Assembly (NCBI RefSeq): GCF_030816015.1
Contig: NZ_JAUSXN010000001.1
Location: forward strand, 5,766,001-5,830,000
DNA from: Pedobacter sp. W3I1
GTDB lineage: Bacteria; Bacteroidota; Bacteroidia; Sphingobacteriales; Sphingobacteriaceae
DNA length: 64,000 nt
Direction: 5' to 3'
This document shows positions 29,226 to 39,380 of the stretch, in pieces. The first letter of the stretch is position 1, and every line of letters starts with the position of its first letter. The notes under the pieces are model-generated. The model did not search any database. It was not told the origin of the DNA and saw only the letters and a program-made list of their open reading frames with translations. A program made the translations under genes and the position numbers.

Positions 29226-32200
29226 TTAAAAATTTAAATCGATACCGAATGTGAACGTTCTATTAACGGGGAAGCCTCCGCTCTGGTAACCCGAAACTAA
29301 TGGAGAGCTGTAATTGCCACTTGTGATTCTGGCTTCGGGATTAATGCCCCGGTATGATTTGCCAGTAATAAAATAAACGTTATCTGCAGAGCTGAAAATG
29401 CGCAGACTGTTCACTTTCACTTTCTTTAAAAAGGCTGGTTTAAAAGTATAACCCAATATTACGTTGCGCAGATAGGCATAAGAAGCATCTTCGACAACAA
29501 AATCGGTAAGCATTACATCGGCATAGGTACCAATACCATAATAAGGTGTTTTGCCATCGCCAGGGAAAGCCTCACTCACCCATCTGTTATCGGTAAAAGC
29601 TTTATCATATCTCCGGGTTTCGTTGTAATAAACATCTCCATTAATTAAATCTCCGCCTTGAGACCCCTGAAGTAAAATGCTTAAATCGAAATTTTTATAA
29701 CGGAAAGTGTTGGTGATGCCCCAGGTAAAATCAGGGTACGGGCTTCCGATACCGGTGCGGTCTTTTTCATCGATTACATGATCGCCATTCTGATCGACGA
29801 TTTTAAGGCTGCCCGGTGTTAAATAATTCGATAAGATAGAACCTGTTTGCCCGCTGGCTGTAATATCTGCCTGCGAGAGCCAAACGCCATCTGTTTGATA
29901 GCCGAAAAACTGTACCGCGGGACCGCCAACAATTGATGCATAAATTTCATTCCTTACACCATAATTGTATTGATAGGGCTCGCCGCCTAGCTTAATTAAT
30001 TTATTTCTGTTAGCGGCAAAATTAAGGGAGGTATTCCATCTGAAAGCTTTATTATTGATATTGGTAGAACTGAGCTCTATCTCTATTCCTTTATTTCTTA
30101 CGGTTCCGTTATTGTTCCAATACGAATCAGATCCTGTAAAAGATTCTGTCCCCTGTTGCAATAAAAGGTCTTTGGTAGTAGAGTAATAATATTCTACACC
30201 AAGGATGATACGGTTTTTAAGCAAACTGATATCTAAACCTAAATTTGCCGATCTATTGGTTTCCCAGGTAATGTTGCGCCCTGCTATTACCGCTCCATTA
30301 GGTGCCTGCCCTGCATTTACATTTCCTGTTCCTTCGCCAAAAGAATAATTTGCCTTGTAGAGTAAATCTTCGAAAGAGAAATCGGCAATCCGGTTATTTC
30401 CCGTTTCGCCATAACTGGCCCTGAGCTTAAGTCCGCTTAGCCAGTTTTTGCTGCCTTCCATAAATTTTTCGCTGCTGATTACCCAACCGGCAGATACTGC
30501 CGGGAACCAGCCATATTTATTACCCGTACTAAATTTAGAACTTCCATCGGTACGTAAACTCGCCGAAAAAAGATACTTTCCGTTATAATCGTAATTGATA
30601 CGACCGAGGTAGGAGATTAATCCAACAGGTCCAACTTTTGCCGTATAGGTCTGCCCCTGATCAATCTGCGCAGCCTGGGCCAGTGTGGTAAAATCATCAG
30701 TTGGCGAATTTAATCCTACCATGTTCGAAATTTCCTGGGTGGTTTTTTGCATGGTATAACCCAATAAACCTGTAAAATTGTGCTTACCAATGCTGTGGAT
30801 ATAATTTAAGGTGTTTTCCCAGAGCACATCTACATTTTTTGAGTTGTAAATGGTACCAGAATTTACATCGCCATCTTTACGTGCATTGCTTTGCGTAAGC
30901 ACGTTACTTTGCAAATCGCTGTAATAACCGCTTAAAGAAGATTTAAAAATTAAGCCTTTGCTGAAAGTATACGATAAATCTGCCCCACCCTGCACACGGT
31001 ACACCTCCGAGAAGCGTGTTTCTCTCGATGCAATGGAAACCGGGGTGTTGTTACTGGTAGAAAAAGGATTTAAAGCTCCCGAACTCGCCCAGTAAGATCC
31101 ATCAGGCATAAAACCTGCATAATTTAAACTTGCAAAATGCCTTGCCTGCACATAATCGCCAGAGCGAATGTTCGACCATTGCGGTGTCTGATCGACAAAA
31201 GCAGCTGTAAATGCCGTATGATAAACTGGCAAAGAAGAATACCAACGGTAATAATCGATATAGGTATTTGCCGGTTTCTGGGTTTTGGTATAGGTAGGGT
31301 TTAAATTTACACTCAACGCAAGTTTTGGCGAGAGATTGGCATCAATCTTTACCCTGATATTACCTTTATTGTTTTCGCTGTATTTCATTACACCTTGATC
31401 TTGCTGCATGTTGCCGGAGATATAATACCTCAGGTTTTTGCTCCCTCCCGAAACACCAAGTTGTACGTTGTAAATTGCAGCATTACGTAAACCCTCCTGT
31501 TGCCAATTGGTAGCTGTACCGCTAATCTGATTTTCGATCACATAGGAGGTCCTTTCCAGGTCGGTTATTTTATTAAATCCGGTGGTAACACTTGGGTCGG
31601 TCATCCTTTGCGCAGCTTCCTCAAATAACAGACTGGTATATTCAGAAGTAGTCATTAAAGGATGAAGCTCGTAGGCTTCTTTTATACCGTAAAATGTTTT
31701 GAATGTGTACTTTGGCTTATCGGCAACACCTTTTTTGGTGGTAATTAAAATTACGCCATTGGCTCCACGTGAGCCGTAAATAGCGGCCGAAGCTGCATCT
31801 TTTAAAACATCTATTGATTCTACATCGTAACTGTTAATAAAAGCCATACCATCGGCAATGGGTTGCCCATCTACCACCACTAATGGATCGGCATTAGCAC
31901 TTAAAGAAGTGGAGCCACGCACACGCAGAGTAGGGTCTGAACCTGCTTCTGATGTGATATTCTGGATGGTTAGGCCAGCAAGTTTTCCAATCAGCGCATT
32001 ATCCAATCTCGATGTTGGGATCTCATCCAGGTTATCGTTTTTTAACCTGCTTACTGCGCCGGTTACATGCGATTTTTTCTGTACGCCATAACCGATTACC
32101 ACCACATCGTCCATGTTGTTTTTAAGTTCGGTAAGTGTAATGGTGATGGTTTCGTTCTTGCTTACCGGATGTGCATGGGGCTGATAGCCAATAAAATTAA

Positions 32201-32429
32201 AAATCAGTGTTTTCCCGGTTTCTACATTAATTGAAAATTCGCCTTTGGTATTTGTGGTTACACCCTGTGTTCCATCTTTCACTTTCACTGTTGCACCTGG
32301 CATGGTTACCCCTTCGGTATTTTTAACTACTCCTTGCACCTTAACTTTGCTTTGAGCACTTACCTGATTTAGGAACAGAAAACATGATAATATTGCCAGC
32401 ACAACCAGCTGCAAATAAAATTGTTTCAT
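29226..32429 (-). CDS. SusC/RagA-type TonB-dependent transporter (pair 1)
   Basis: A 1067-residue outer-membrane importer. Signal peptide ends QVSAQ. Domains in order: carboxypeptidase-regulatory-like domain (~28-105), TonB-box/plug start DDVVVIGYGVQKK, plug with GKLAGLTIQN and SRGANGVILITTKKG (~215-230), then a 22-strand barrel ending in a C-terminal Phe. It imports alginate oligomers, judging from the locus. Preceded by a ~260-nt gap with a REP-like repeat and an AACCAA-rich leader, so it may have its own promoter or mRNA processing site. Full length. Confidence 0.95.
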   Translation of the reverse strand: MKQFYLQLVVLAILSCFLFLNQVSAQSKVKVQGVVKNTEGVTMPGATVKVKDGTQGVTTNTKGEFSINVETGKTLIFNFIGYQPHAHPVSKNETITITLTELKNNMDDVVVIGYGVQKKSHVTGAVSRLKNDNLDEIPTSRLDNALIGKLAGLTIQNITSEAGSDPTLRVRGSTSLSANADPLVVVDGQPIADGMAFINSYDVESIDVLKDAASAAIYGSRGANGVILITTKKGVADKPKYTFKTFYGIKEAYELHPLMTTSEYTSLLFEEAAQRMTDPSVTTGFNKITDLERTSYVIENQISGTATNWQQEGLRNAAIYNVQLGVSGGSKNLRYYISGNMQQDQGVMKYSENNKGNIRVKIDANLSPKLALSVNLNPTYTKTQKPANTYIDYYRWYSSLPVYHTAFTAAFVDQTPQWSNIRSGDYVQARHFASLNYAGFMPDGSYWASSGALNPFSTSNNTPVSIASRETRFSEVYRVQGGADLSYTFSKGLIFKSSLSGYYSDLQSNVLTQSNARKDGDVNSGTIYNSKNVDVLWENTLNYIHSIGKHNFTGLLGYTMQKTTQEISNMVGLNSPTDDFTTLAQAAQIDQGQTYTAKVGPVGLISYLGRINYDYNGKYLFSASLRTDGSSKFSTGNKYGWFPAVSAGWVISSEKFMEGSKNWLSGLKLRASYGETGNNRIADFSFEDLLYKANYSFGEGTGNVNAGQAPNGAVIAGRNITWETNRSANLGLDISLLKNRIILGVEYYYSTTKDLLLQQGTESFTGSDSYWNNNGTVRNKGIEIELSSTNINNKAFRWNTSLNFAANRNKLIKLGGEPYQYNYGVRNEIYASIVGGPAVQFFGYQTDGVWLSQADITASGQTGSILSNYLTPGSLKIVDQNGDHVIDEKDRTGIGSPYPDFTWGITNTFRYKNFDLSILLQGSQGGDLINGDVYYNETRRYDKAFTDNRWVSEAFPGDGKTPYYGIGTYADVMLTDFVVEDASYAYLRNVILGYTFKPAFLKKVKVNSLRIFSSADNVYFITGKSYRGINPEARITSGNYSSPLVSGYQSGGFPVNRTFTFGIDLNF

Positions 32430-32690
32430 ATTGGTTTATTAATTGGTTAGTTTCTGTGCAACTGGTAAATCATAAATTAGCTAAGGCCAGCTACCGCCTT
32501 AGTTAATTGTTTTGTGAGGCTATATCTTAAATATATTGCCATCCTGAGCCTGTCGAAGGATTTATTTAAATGTCCTGCAAAGCATTTCGACTACTGGTCC
32601 CGATTCATCGGGAAGCTCAACATGAGAAATCTAAATTGACTGCGATTTATGATACGGCCTCATCATTCATTCCTGATTAATGTAGCTAGC
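32430..32690. repeat. Gap between SusD2 and SusC1 with REP-like element
   Basis: The palindromic element at 32537-32627 has ends TGCCATCCTGAGCCTGTCGA and GAAGCTCAACATGAGA with an internal CCCGATTCATCGGG hairpin. The rest is the SusC1 leader, which shares ACCAAT/ACTAACCAA-type blocks with the SusC2 leader. Confidence 0.6.
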
Positions 32691-34079
32691 TTAATTATAT
32701 CCTGGGTTCTGCTTTAAATTCCCTTTGCTCAAATCTATTTCGCTTTGTGGGATAGGAAAAATCAATCGAAACGCCGGAACGGTAATATTTGGATTCCCTG
32801 TTGCCGTTAAGTAGCCATTGAGTGTGGATATTGTATTTGCCTGATCCATCCTCACCAGATCGTACCACCTTGAGTTTTCGAAACCAAATTCTAATTTTCT
32901 TTCCTTAAAAATGGCTTCCCTTGCTGCTTCTTTGGTATTCAATGTGATATACTGACTGGCAACAGCCCTTGCTCTAACTTCATTTAATGGACCAAGCACA
33001 TCGTTATTTGGAGCGGCTAACAGTTCGTTCGATGCCTCTGCATACATTAAAAGTACATCTGCAAACCTAATTACCGGAAAATCATTACCTGCATCTCTTT
33101 GTGGAGCTGTTGCATCAAGAAATTTGGTACACAGGCCATTCGCCGCATTAAATGTAGTTGCTTTTCTTACATCGCTTGTTTCGAAAAGGGTTTGATAAGG
33201 AGCAGATGCTTTCACGTTTCTGGCATCGCCATTATTGGAATATTCGTAGGAGAATGAATTGCCCTCTCCATTTGCACTCGCTTTATAACGCACGGCAAAT
33301 AAGATCTCTTTGCTCATTTCGCTGGTAATGCTAAATATTGCCGCATAAGATGGATTAAGTGCATAGGTACCACCCTTAAAATTTGTACCCAATAACGGTA
33401 TTAACTGTAATTTTGCATTTTCGTATTCTTTTAAAGTAAGGTATACATTTGCCAATAAGGCCTGCGATGCTCCTTTAGTTACCCTAGCCACTTGCGCTGT
33501 AGGCCATGATGCCGGGCAATAATCTACCGAGGTTAAAAGATCTTTTTTGATCTGTGTGTAAATCTCCGCTTTACTGATTCTTTTAAATTTTTCAAAATCA
33601 TCAAATTTGATGGATTCTGTGAGTAAGGGTACATCGCCATACAACCGCACTAAATTGAAGTACATCAATGATCGGATAAATTTAGCTTCGCCTTCGAAGT
33701 TTCGTTTTTTTACAGGATCGCTTACGTTATTAATGTATTTCAACACCAAATTGCAACGAGCAATCGTATTATAGGCGCGTTGCCAGTAGTCGAGCAAAAA
33801 GAAATTGGAAGGTGCATCCCGAAAGAATTTTATGGCACCCCAATCGCCTTCCAAAGAAACACCGGAGGTATTGTCTGCTCTGATTTCGGTAAGTTTAAAC
33901 TCGATATCGTATACTTTCTGCAAACCATCATAACAGGCAATCACACCAGTTTCTACCTGTTCGGTATTTTCATAGTAGGTTTGCTCTATTAAGTTGGAGA
34001 TTGGTTTCTCATCTAAAAACTTTTTACAACCTGTAAAATTCAACAAGATTAAGGCTGCTATACATATTTTACGTTTCAT
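32691..34079 (-). CDS. SusD/RagB-type glycan-binding lipoprotein (pair 2)
   Basis: A 462-residue lipoprotein with lipobox FTGC (Cys18) and KKFLDEKPISNLIEQTYY, typical of SusD N-termini. SusD signatures FIRSLMYFNLVRLYGDVPLL and ERKLEFGFENSRWYDLVRMD are clear, ending with IPQSEIDL and NPGYN. About 100 residues shorter than the pair-1 SusD. 10 nt after its SusC. Confidence 0.95.
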   Translation of the reverse strand: MKRKICIAALILLNFTGCKKFLDEKPISNLIEQTYYENTEQVETGVIACYDGLQKVYDIEFKLTEIRADNTSGVSLEGDWGAIKFFRDAPSNFFLLDYWQRAYNTIARCNLVLKYINNVSDPVKKRNFEGEAKFIRSLMYFNLVRLYGDVPLLTESIKFDDFEKFKRISKAEIYTQIKKDLLTSVDYCPASWPTAQVARVTKGASQALLANVYLTLKEYENAKLQLIPLLGTNFKGGTYALNPSYAAIFSITSEMSKEILFAVRYKASANGEGNSFSYEYSNNGDARNVKASAPYQTLFETSDVRKATTFNAANGLCTKFLDATAPQRDAGNDFPVIRFADVLLMYAEASNELLAAPNNDVLGPLNEVRARAVASQYITLNTKEAAREAIFKERKLEFGFENSRWYDLVRMDQANTISTLNGYLTATGNPNITVPAFRLIFPIPQSEIDLSKGNLKQNPGYN

Positions 34080-34089
34080 TGCTTAAGTT

Positions 34090-37000
34090 TTAAAAGTTAG
34101 CATTAATACCAAATGTGATGTTTCTGGTGATTGGAGCGGACCCTCTCTGATAACCATTTTTAAGCGGATCTTCGGTATATTCATTTACCCCTTCAGGATT
34201 GTAGCTTGAGTAACCTTTCGCAAATTTGTACCAGAGGTTGGCTGCCGAGGCATAGATCCTAAAATTGCTTGCTTTGATGGCTTTTAACCATTTAGCTTTA
34301 ATGGTGTAGCCTACATTTAAGTTCCGAAGCGCAATAAAAGAGGCATCTTCAATAGAATATCTGCTTTCTGTTTTGTATTTGGTTCTGGCCTGTAAAGCAG
34401 GAGATAGATTTAAATAAGCTGAAGTTCCTGTAGCCGAAAACTGTGTTTCGTAGTAATTTGGATCGGCATTAAATACACTGGCACCTTCTGAGCCCTGGAT
34501 GACAAAACTGAGATCGAAATTTTTATACTTCAGATTACTCGTTAGTCCCCAGGTAAATTTTGGTGTCGGCTGTCCAAGTACCACACGGTCTTGTTCATTT
34601 ACCACGCCATCGCCATTAATATCACGCGCGATAATCCGGTCGGAGTGCACATTGGTAGGCCAATAATTACCAGCCACCTCTATATCACTATCATATTCAT
34701 AACCATAAAACTGAACCAGGGGCTGCCCAACCTGGGTGAGGAAATAATTTAACCTTTTAGGGTCGCCGATTCCGATAATAAAATCGCTGTTTCCCAGAGC
34801 TTTTACGGTATTTTTATTGGTCGCACCATTTGCACTTAAGCTCCATTTTAGGTTCTCGCTATCGATAATTTTAGCACTCAGTTCGAATTCTAAACCCTGG
34901 TTTTGCACCTCTCCAATATTTGTCCAAATACCATTACTCCCGGTTATGGTGTTAATAGGCAGGTAAAAAAGTAAATCCTTGGTCGAAGAGCTATAGGCAT
35001 CTACCGTAAGGGTAAACCTGTTTTTTAAAAAGGCCATGTCTACACCTGCATTAAAACTGAAGCTCCGTTCCCAGCCTAAATCAGGGTTATCATAAAAACT
35101 AGAGTTAAATCCTAAACTGGTCGCATCGCCCAAAACGGCACCCACTGAGCTTACATTGGCAAAGGCCCTGTAATTACCGATGTTGTTATTTCCGGTTGCC
35201 CCATAACTTGCCCTTAATTTGAGGTCGTTTACAAAGGCATTTTCTGGGTAAAAATCTTCTCTGTTAATCCGCCAGCCAATAGATGCTGAAGGGAAATAGC
35301 CCCATCTGTTCTGATCACCAAACCTCGAGCTGCCATCCCATCGCGAACCGATAGATAGCAGGTATTTATTGTCATAGGCGTAATTAGCCCTGAACAGTAC
35401 CGATGCCAGTGCACTGCGTTCTTCGGTAGAAGTTAAAGCGCTTAACGTACCTGCATTTAGCGTCGGAATATTATCGGTGGCAAAATTAGTTGCTGTTGAA
35501 CTGCTATTGGTCAGCTGTGTTTTCTGTGCGGTAAAACCAGCAATTACATTCAGATCGTGTTTATTAAAACTTTTGTTATAGCTCAATATATTCTCATTCA
35601 AGAGATCAATTGTTTGGGTATTTGCCAAAGTACCTTTTGTTGATGCCTGTGCGACTGCTGCACCCTGTAAAACCGGATCTCTTGTGGCCCAGGATTTTTG
35701 AAAAAACTCATTTCTGGAATTGCTGATAAAGGCGCCTCCAGATATTTTTAAAGATAGGGCATCGCTAAAATTATACTGGACATTTGCATTACCAAGTGTT
35801 TTTATAGTGTAGGTTGTATTGTCAATACCATATAAATTGGCGTAACCGTTATTATTGGCTGTGGCCGATAAATTAATGCCCTTGTACTTCGTGTTTGTAG
35901 CAGGATCGAACGCCCTTTGGTTTACCATGCTTCCAACAGGCAATCCTGTTGCCTGCGAAATGCTTTCAGTTGCATATAGTGGCAGCCACGTAGCAAAAGC
36001 CCTCAACAAATCGTGCACTTTATAAACTGGTGCATTTTGTACCGTATAAGATGGTGTAATACTCAGTCCGATTTTCCATTTTTTGTTCGGGGTAATATCA
36101 ATATTGGCCTGCAAACCATATCTTTTATAATCGTTGGTTGCAATTACCCCCTTATCAAACAAAGCTTCGCCCGAAACATAATATTTTACCGTATTGCTTC
36201 CACCGCTGAGGTTAGTTTGTACGTTTTGAAAAGCACCCTGCCTGAAAACGATATCCTGAGGATCGAGCGGCACATCAAATTTTTGTGCCGCAATAATTTC
36301 GGCTGAAAGATTTCCATTGTTAACCGATTTTACGTGATCTGCCCACTCCGATAATGTTGGAAATTCTAACCTTCTATAAACATCTTTAACACCCACCGAA
36401 GTATTGAAACCGAAAACCGTTTTACCGTTTTTACCCGATTTGGTTGTAATTAAAATAACGCCGTTTGCCCCTCTGGAGCCATATATTGCAGCCGAAGCTG
36501 CATCTTTTAATACCTCGATACTTTCTACATTGTTCATATCTACGGCCGATAAATCGGTTGGTACCGGATAGCCATCTATAACAATTAAGGGATTTGTACC
36601 AGCCGTAATAGATGCTGCACCGCGGATTTTAATTACTGGAGCTGCACCGGCAGTGGCATCTGTAGTTTGGATCTGTACACCAGCCAGTTTTCCGGCAAGT
36701 GCCTGGTCTGCCCGCGAAACCGGAATTTGGTTCAGGTTATCATTCACCAGTTTCGCTACCGAACCTGTAACAGAAGATTTCTTTTGGGTTCCGTAACCGA
36801 TTACTACAACCGTATTCATGGTGTTTTCTTGCGCAGTAAGATTGATGGTAACGGTTTCGCTCCTGGTTACCGCATAAGTTTTAGATTGGTAACCCAGATA
36901 ATTGATTAAAATAGTGCTTCCTGTTTCTATTGTTAGCGAAAAAGCACCTTTATCATCAGTTACAGTTCCCTGCTTACTACCTTGAACAGTTACAGATGCT

Positions 37001-37134
37001 CCTGGCAATACACCACCCTTATCGTCTTTTACAAAGCCTTGAATGGTTAGCTTAGTTTGCGAAAAAACAGGATTCAACAGGAAAATGGAAAATACTAAGA
37101 GCAATATGCCTCTAAAGTAAAATTTCGTTTTCAT
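34090..37134 (-). CDS. SusC/RagA-type TonB-dependent transporter (pair 2)
   Basis: A 1014-residue outer-membrane importer. Signal peptide ends NPVFSQ. Carboxypeptidase-regulatory-like domain (~28-105), TonB-box/plug start MNTVVVIGYGTQKKS, SRGANGVILITTKSGK, and a complete barrel ending NITFGINANF. First gene of the susC2-susD2-susC1-susD1-binding protein series. Its upstream gap has a 12-bp inverted repeat (37234-37298) and an AACCAA-rich leader. Which of the two pairs carries which oligomer size cannot be told. Confidence 0.95.
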   Translation of the reverse strand: MKTKFYFRGILLLVFSIFLLNPVFSQTKLTIQGFVKDDKGGVLPGASVTVQGSKQGTVTDDKGAFSLTIETGSTILINYLGYQSKTYAVTRSETVTINLTAQENTMNTVVVIGYGTQKKSSVTGSVAKLVNDNLNQIPVSRADQALAGKLAGVQIQTTDATAGAAPVIKIRGAASITAGTNPLIVIDGYPVPTDLSAVDMNNVESIEVLKDAASAAIYGSRGANGVILITTKSGKNGKTVFGFNTSVGVKDVYRRLEFPTLSEWADHVKSVNNGNLSAEIIAAQKFDVPLDPQDIVFRQGAFQNVQTNLSGGSNTVKYYVSGEALFDKGVIATNDYKRYGLQANIDITPNKKWKIGLSITPSYTVQNAPVYKVHDLLRAFATWLPLYATESISQATGLPVGSMVNQRAFDPATNTKYKGINLSATANNNGYANLYGIDNTTYTIKTLGNANVQYNFSDALSLKISGGAFISNSRNEFFQKSWATRDPVLQGAAVAQASTKGTLANTQTIDLLNENILSYNKSFNKHDLNVIAGFTAQKTQLTNSSSTATNFATDNIPTLNAGTLSALTSTEERSALASVLFRANYAYDNKYLLSIGSRWDGSSRFGDQNRWGYFPSASIGWRINREDFYPENAFVNDLKLRASYGATGNNNIGNYRAFANVSSVGAVLGDATSLGFNSSFYDNPDLGWERSFSFNAGVDMAFLKNRFTLTVDAYSSSTKDLLFYLPINTITGSNGIWTNIGEVQNQGLEFELSAKIIDSENLKWSLSANGATNKNTVKALGNSDFIIGIGDPKRLNYFLTQVGQPLVQFYGYEYDSDIEVAGNYWPTNVHSDRIIARDINGDGVVNEQDRVVLGQPTPKFTWGLTSNLKYKNFDLSFVIQGSEGASVFNADPNYYETQFSATGTSAYLNLSPALQARTKYKTESRYSIEDASFIALRNLNVGYTIKAKWLKAIKASNFRIYASAANLWYKFAKGYSSYNPEGVNEYTEDPLKNGYQRGSAPITRNITFGINANF

Positions 37135-37233
37135 AATCGTATTGGTTTATATTTGGTTAGGTTATCTTTTGCACTTGGTAAATACAAGATTTACGGTAGC
37201 AGCCCAGCGGTTGTAACTGAGGTATTTTGCTTG

Positions 37234-37298
37234 AGCTGTATTAAACAACAGATTGGCTTTTTGGTAAGAACCTGGTCAACCTATCATTTAATACAGCT
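37234..37298. promoter_or_regulatory. 12-bp inverted repeat upstream of susC (pair 2)
   Basis: AGCTGTATTAAA at 37234-37245 and its exact reverse complement at 37287-37298, enclosing 41 nt that on the minus strand include GGTTGACC and GGTTCTTACC. Could be an mRNA hairpin setting transporter levels, or an operator. Confidence 0.5.
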
Positions 37299-37305
37299 GG
37301 TATAC

Positions 37306-38060
37306 TTATGAGAAATTTAATCCTCCATTAATATCAATGTTGGTTCCGGTGATATAACTCGATTCGTCAGAGGCCAGGTAAACGATCAGGTCTGCCACTT
37401 CTTTGGCCTCACCCTCGCGTTTTAGCAAAGTGGCATTGGCCACATTTACCCTTACTTCGGGCTTACTGAAAGTATCGTGAAAAGTGGTCGCAATCATTCC
37501 TGGTAAAACCGCATTTACCCTGATATTTTTAGGGCCAACTTCTTTTGCCAAAGCCCTGGTATAAGTCATAATCCCGCCTTTTGCCGTAGCATAGGCACTG
37601 GCACCCGGGCCACCCCCATCGCGCCCCGCCAATGAAGAGAGATTTACAATCGATGAGCCAGAAGGCATGTGAGGTATGGTGGCTTTCGAAACGAGAAATA
37701 CGCTTTTAAGATTCAGATCCATTACCTGATCCCAGAATGCTTCGTCAAGTTCTGCTGTAAGTTTACGGGCAACCATGCCACCGGCAACGTTGACTAGAAT
37801 ATTGATTTCAGATCCAAATGCACTTTGTGTGGCTGCTATTAATTTTTCAACATCAGCGGCTTTGGTTACGTCGGCCTTAAAGATGATACCTTCACCCCCA
37901 GCATCCTGGATCAGCTGAAGTGTTTCTTCTGCATTTTGTATATTTCCGTAGTAGTTGACCACCACCTTTGCACCTTGTGCTGCCAGTTGGCAGGAAACGG
38001 CTCTCTGCCGATGTCTCTAGAACCACCCGTTACGATGGCAACTTTGTTTTTTAAACGCAT
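37306..38060 (-). pseudogene. SDR oxidoreductase (likely DEH reductase), frameshifted
   Basis: The gene begins at the ATG at 38060 with MRLKNKVAIVTGGSRDIG, the NAD(P)-binding Rossmann start, but loses frame at 38001-38006. Removing one CT from the CTCTCT run restores GRAVSCQLAAQGAKVVVNYY and joins the long downstream frame that ends at 37306. That frame carries the NVAGG motif, Ser in NLSSLAG and the YATAKGG catalytic Tyr-Lys. The ORF from 37965 alone lacks the cofactor-binding glycines and is not a complete enzyme. In alginate loci such SDRs reduce DEH to 2-keto-3-deoxygluconate. The 2-nt insertion is real mutation or assembly error. Confidence 0.85.
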
Positions 38061-38072
38061 AAATGTAATTGG

Positions 38073-39359
38073 TTACGATGTAAATGTTTTTTTTGAGGTA
38101 ATGTATTTTATACAGATCCAGGTAATTGGTACCAGCACTGCGGCGAGTACAAAAAAGGATACATAACTTGTTTTGGTAATAATGGGTACTGCCCATGTGG
38201 TTAAAAGCGTTCCGGCAACAGCTGCTGTTCCGCCCATGCCGGCAACTGTACCTACGTTTTTACCATTAAAATAATCACTGGGTAAGGTTTGGATATTACC
38301 GATCAGAAACTGAAAGCCAAATAAGGTAGCCCCTATTAATCCCATCGCTAAACCCGGATTTTCCTTTAAAGTGCCCAGAAAATAAACGATGCCAACCAAA
38401 GCAAGCAGCATAATGGCACAGCCTACTGCAATCGCATTTTTCCGGGCATTAACAGCAGTCGCACCATTTTTAATTCTCCACGATGAATAATAGCCGCCCA
38501 ATAAACCGCCAATTGCAGCAAAAAGATAGGGTACCCAGGTAAATGATCCGATTTGTTTAATATCGAACATAAACTGTTCTTTTAAAAAAGTAGGAAGCCA
38601 GGTTACAAACAGCCACCAAACCGGATCGATAAAAAACCTGCTCATAATGATGCCCCAGGTATTTCTGAACTTTAAAAGTTCTTTCCAGGTTAATACAGGC
38701 GCAGTATCAGCTATATTTTCTCTACCAGATGATTTATCGGCTATAAAATCCCTTTCTTCCTGTGTGATCCAGCTATGTTTATCGGGAGTAGCTTTATTAA
38801 TGATCCACCATGGGATAATCCAGATTAGGCCCAAAATGGCAATCAGAACAAAGGTCATTTTCCAGCCAAAGGCGATATACAACAAGGCAATAATCGGCGC
38901 AGAAATTACTGAGCCCATTGATGCGCCTGCACCAAAAATCCCCTGGGCAATTGCCCTTTCTTTTGCAGGAAACCACTCTGCATTACTTTTTGTAGCACCT
39001 GGCCAGTTTCCCGCTTCACTAAAGCCTAATAGAAACCTGAAAATATTAAACGAGGCCAAAGACCTTGCAAACGAGTGCAGTGCAATAGATACGCTCCAGG
39101 CTAAAATCGATAAAGTCATGCCCAAACGGGTGCCCACTGCATCCATCAGTTTTCCTGTAAAGGTTTGCCCAAGTGCATAAGCGATCATAAAAAAAGTGGT
39201 AATCAGTGCCAATGCACTTTTATTGTCCAAGTCAGCAATGCCAAAATCTTTATAAATGTATGGCCACATAATATTAATGGCACTCCTATCAATGTAATTG
39301 ATCACTGTTGCCAGTGCAATCAATGCGATGATATACCACCTTAATCCTTTAATCTTCAT
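38073..39359 (-). CDS. MFS transporter, hexuronate (ACS) type
   Basis: A 428-residue inner-membrane protein with 12 hydrophobic segments. The N-terminal RWYIIALIALATVINYIDRSAINI matches the hexuronate/anion:cation symporter branch of the major facilitator superfamily (ExuT/DgoT-like). FLLGFSEAGNWPGATKSNAEWFP carries the family's helix-4 signature. Likely imports the unsaturated monouronate or DEH made by the periplasmic lyases. 13 nt upstream of the SDR start and 22 nt after the esterase stop, in the same operon. Confidence 0.9.
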   Translation of the reverse strand: MKIKGLRWYIIALIALATVINYIDRSAINIMWPYIYKDFGIADLDNKSALALITTFFMIAYALGQTFTGKLMDAVGTRLGMTLSILAWSVSIALHSFARSLASFNIFRFLLGFSEAGNWPGATKSNAEWFPAKERAIAQGIFGAGASMGSVISAPIIALLYIAFGWKMTFVLIAILGLIWIIPWWIINKATPDKHSWITQEERDFIADKSSGRENIADTAPVLTWKELLKFRNTWGIIMSRFFIDPVWWLFVTWLPTFLKEQFMFDIKQIGSFTWVPYLFAAIGGLLGGYYSSWRIKNGATAVNARKNAIAVGCAIMLLALVGIVYFLGTLKENPGLAMGLIGATLFGFQFLIGNIQTLPSDYFNGKNVGTVAGMGGTAAVAGTLLTTWAVPIITKTSYVSFFVLAAVLVPITWICIKYITSKKTFTS

Positions 39360-39380
39360 TGCGCTTAATTTCTGACCTGC

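Noticed and set aside
37306..37965. SDR as an intact gene starting at 37965
   Set aside because: This start lacks the cofactor-binding glycines, which are found in another frame upstream; a frameshift explains both.
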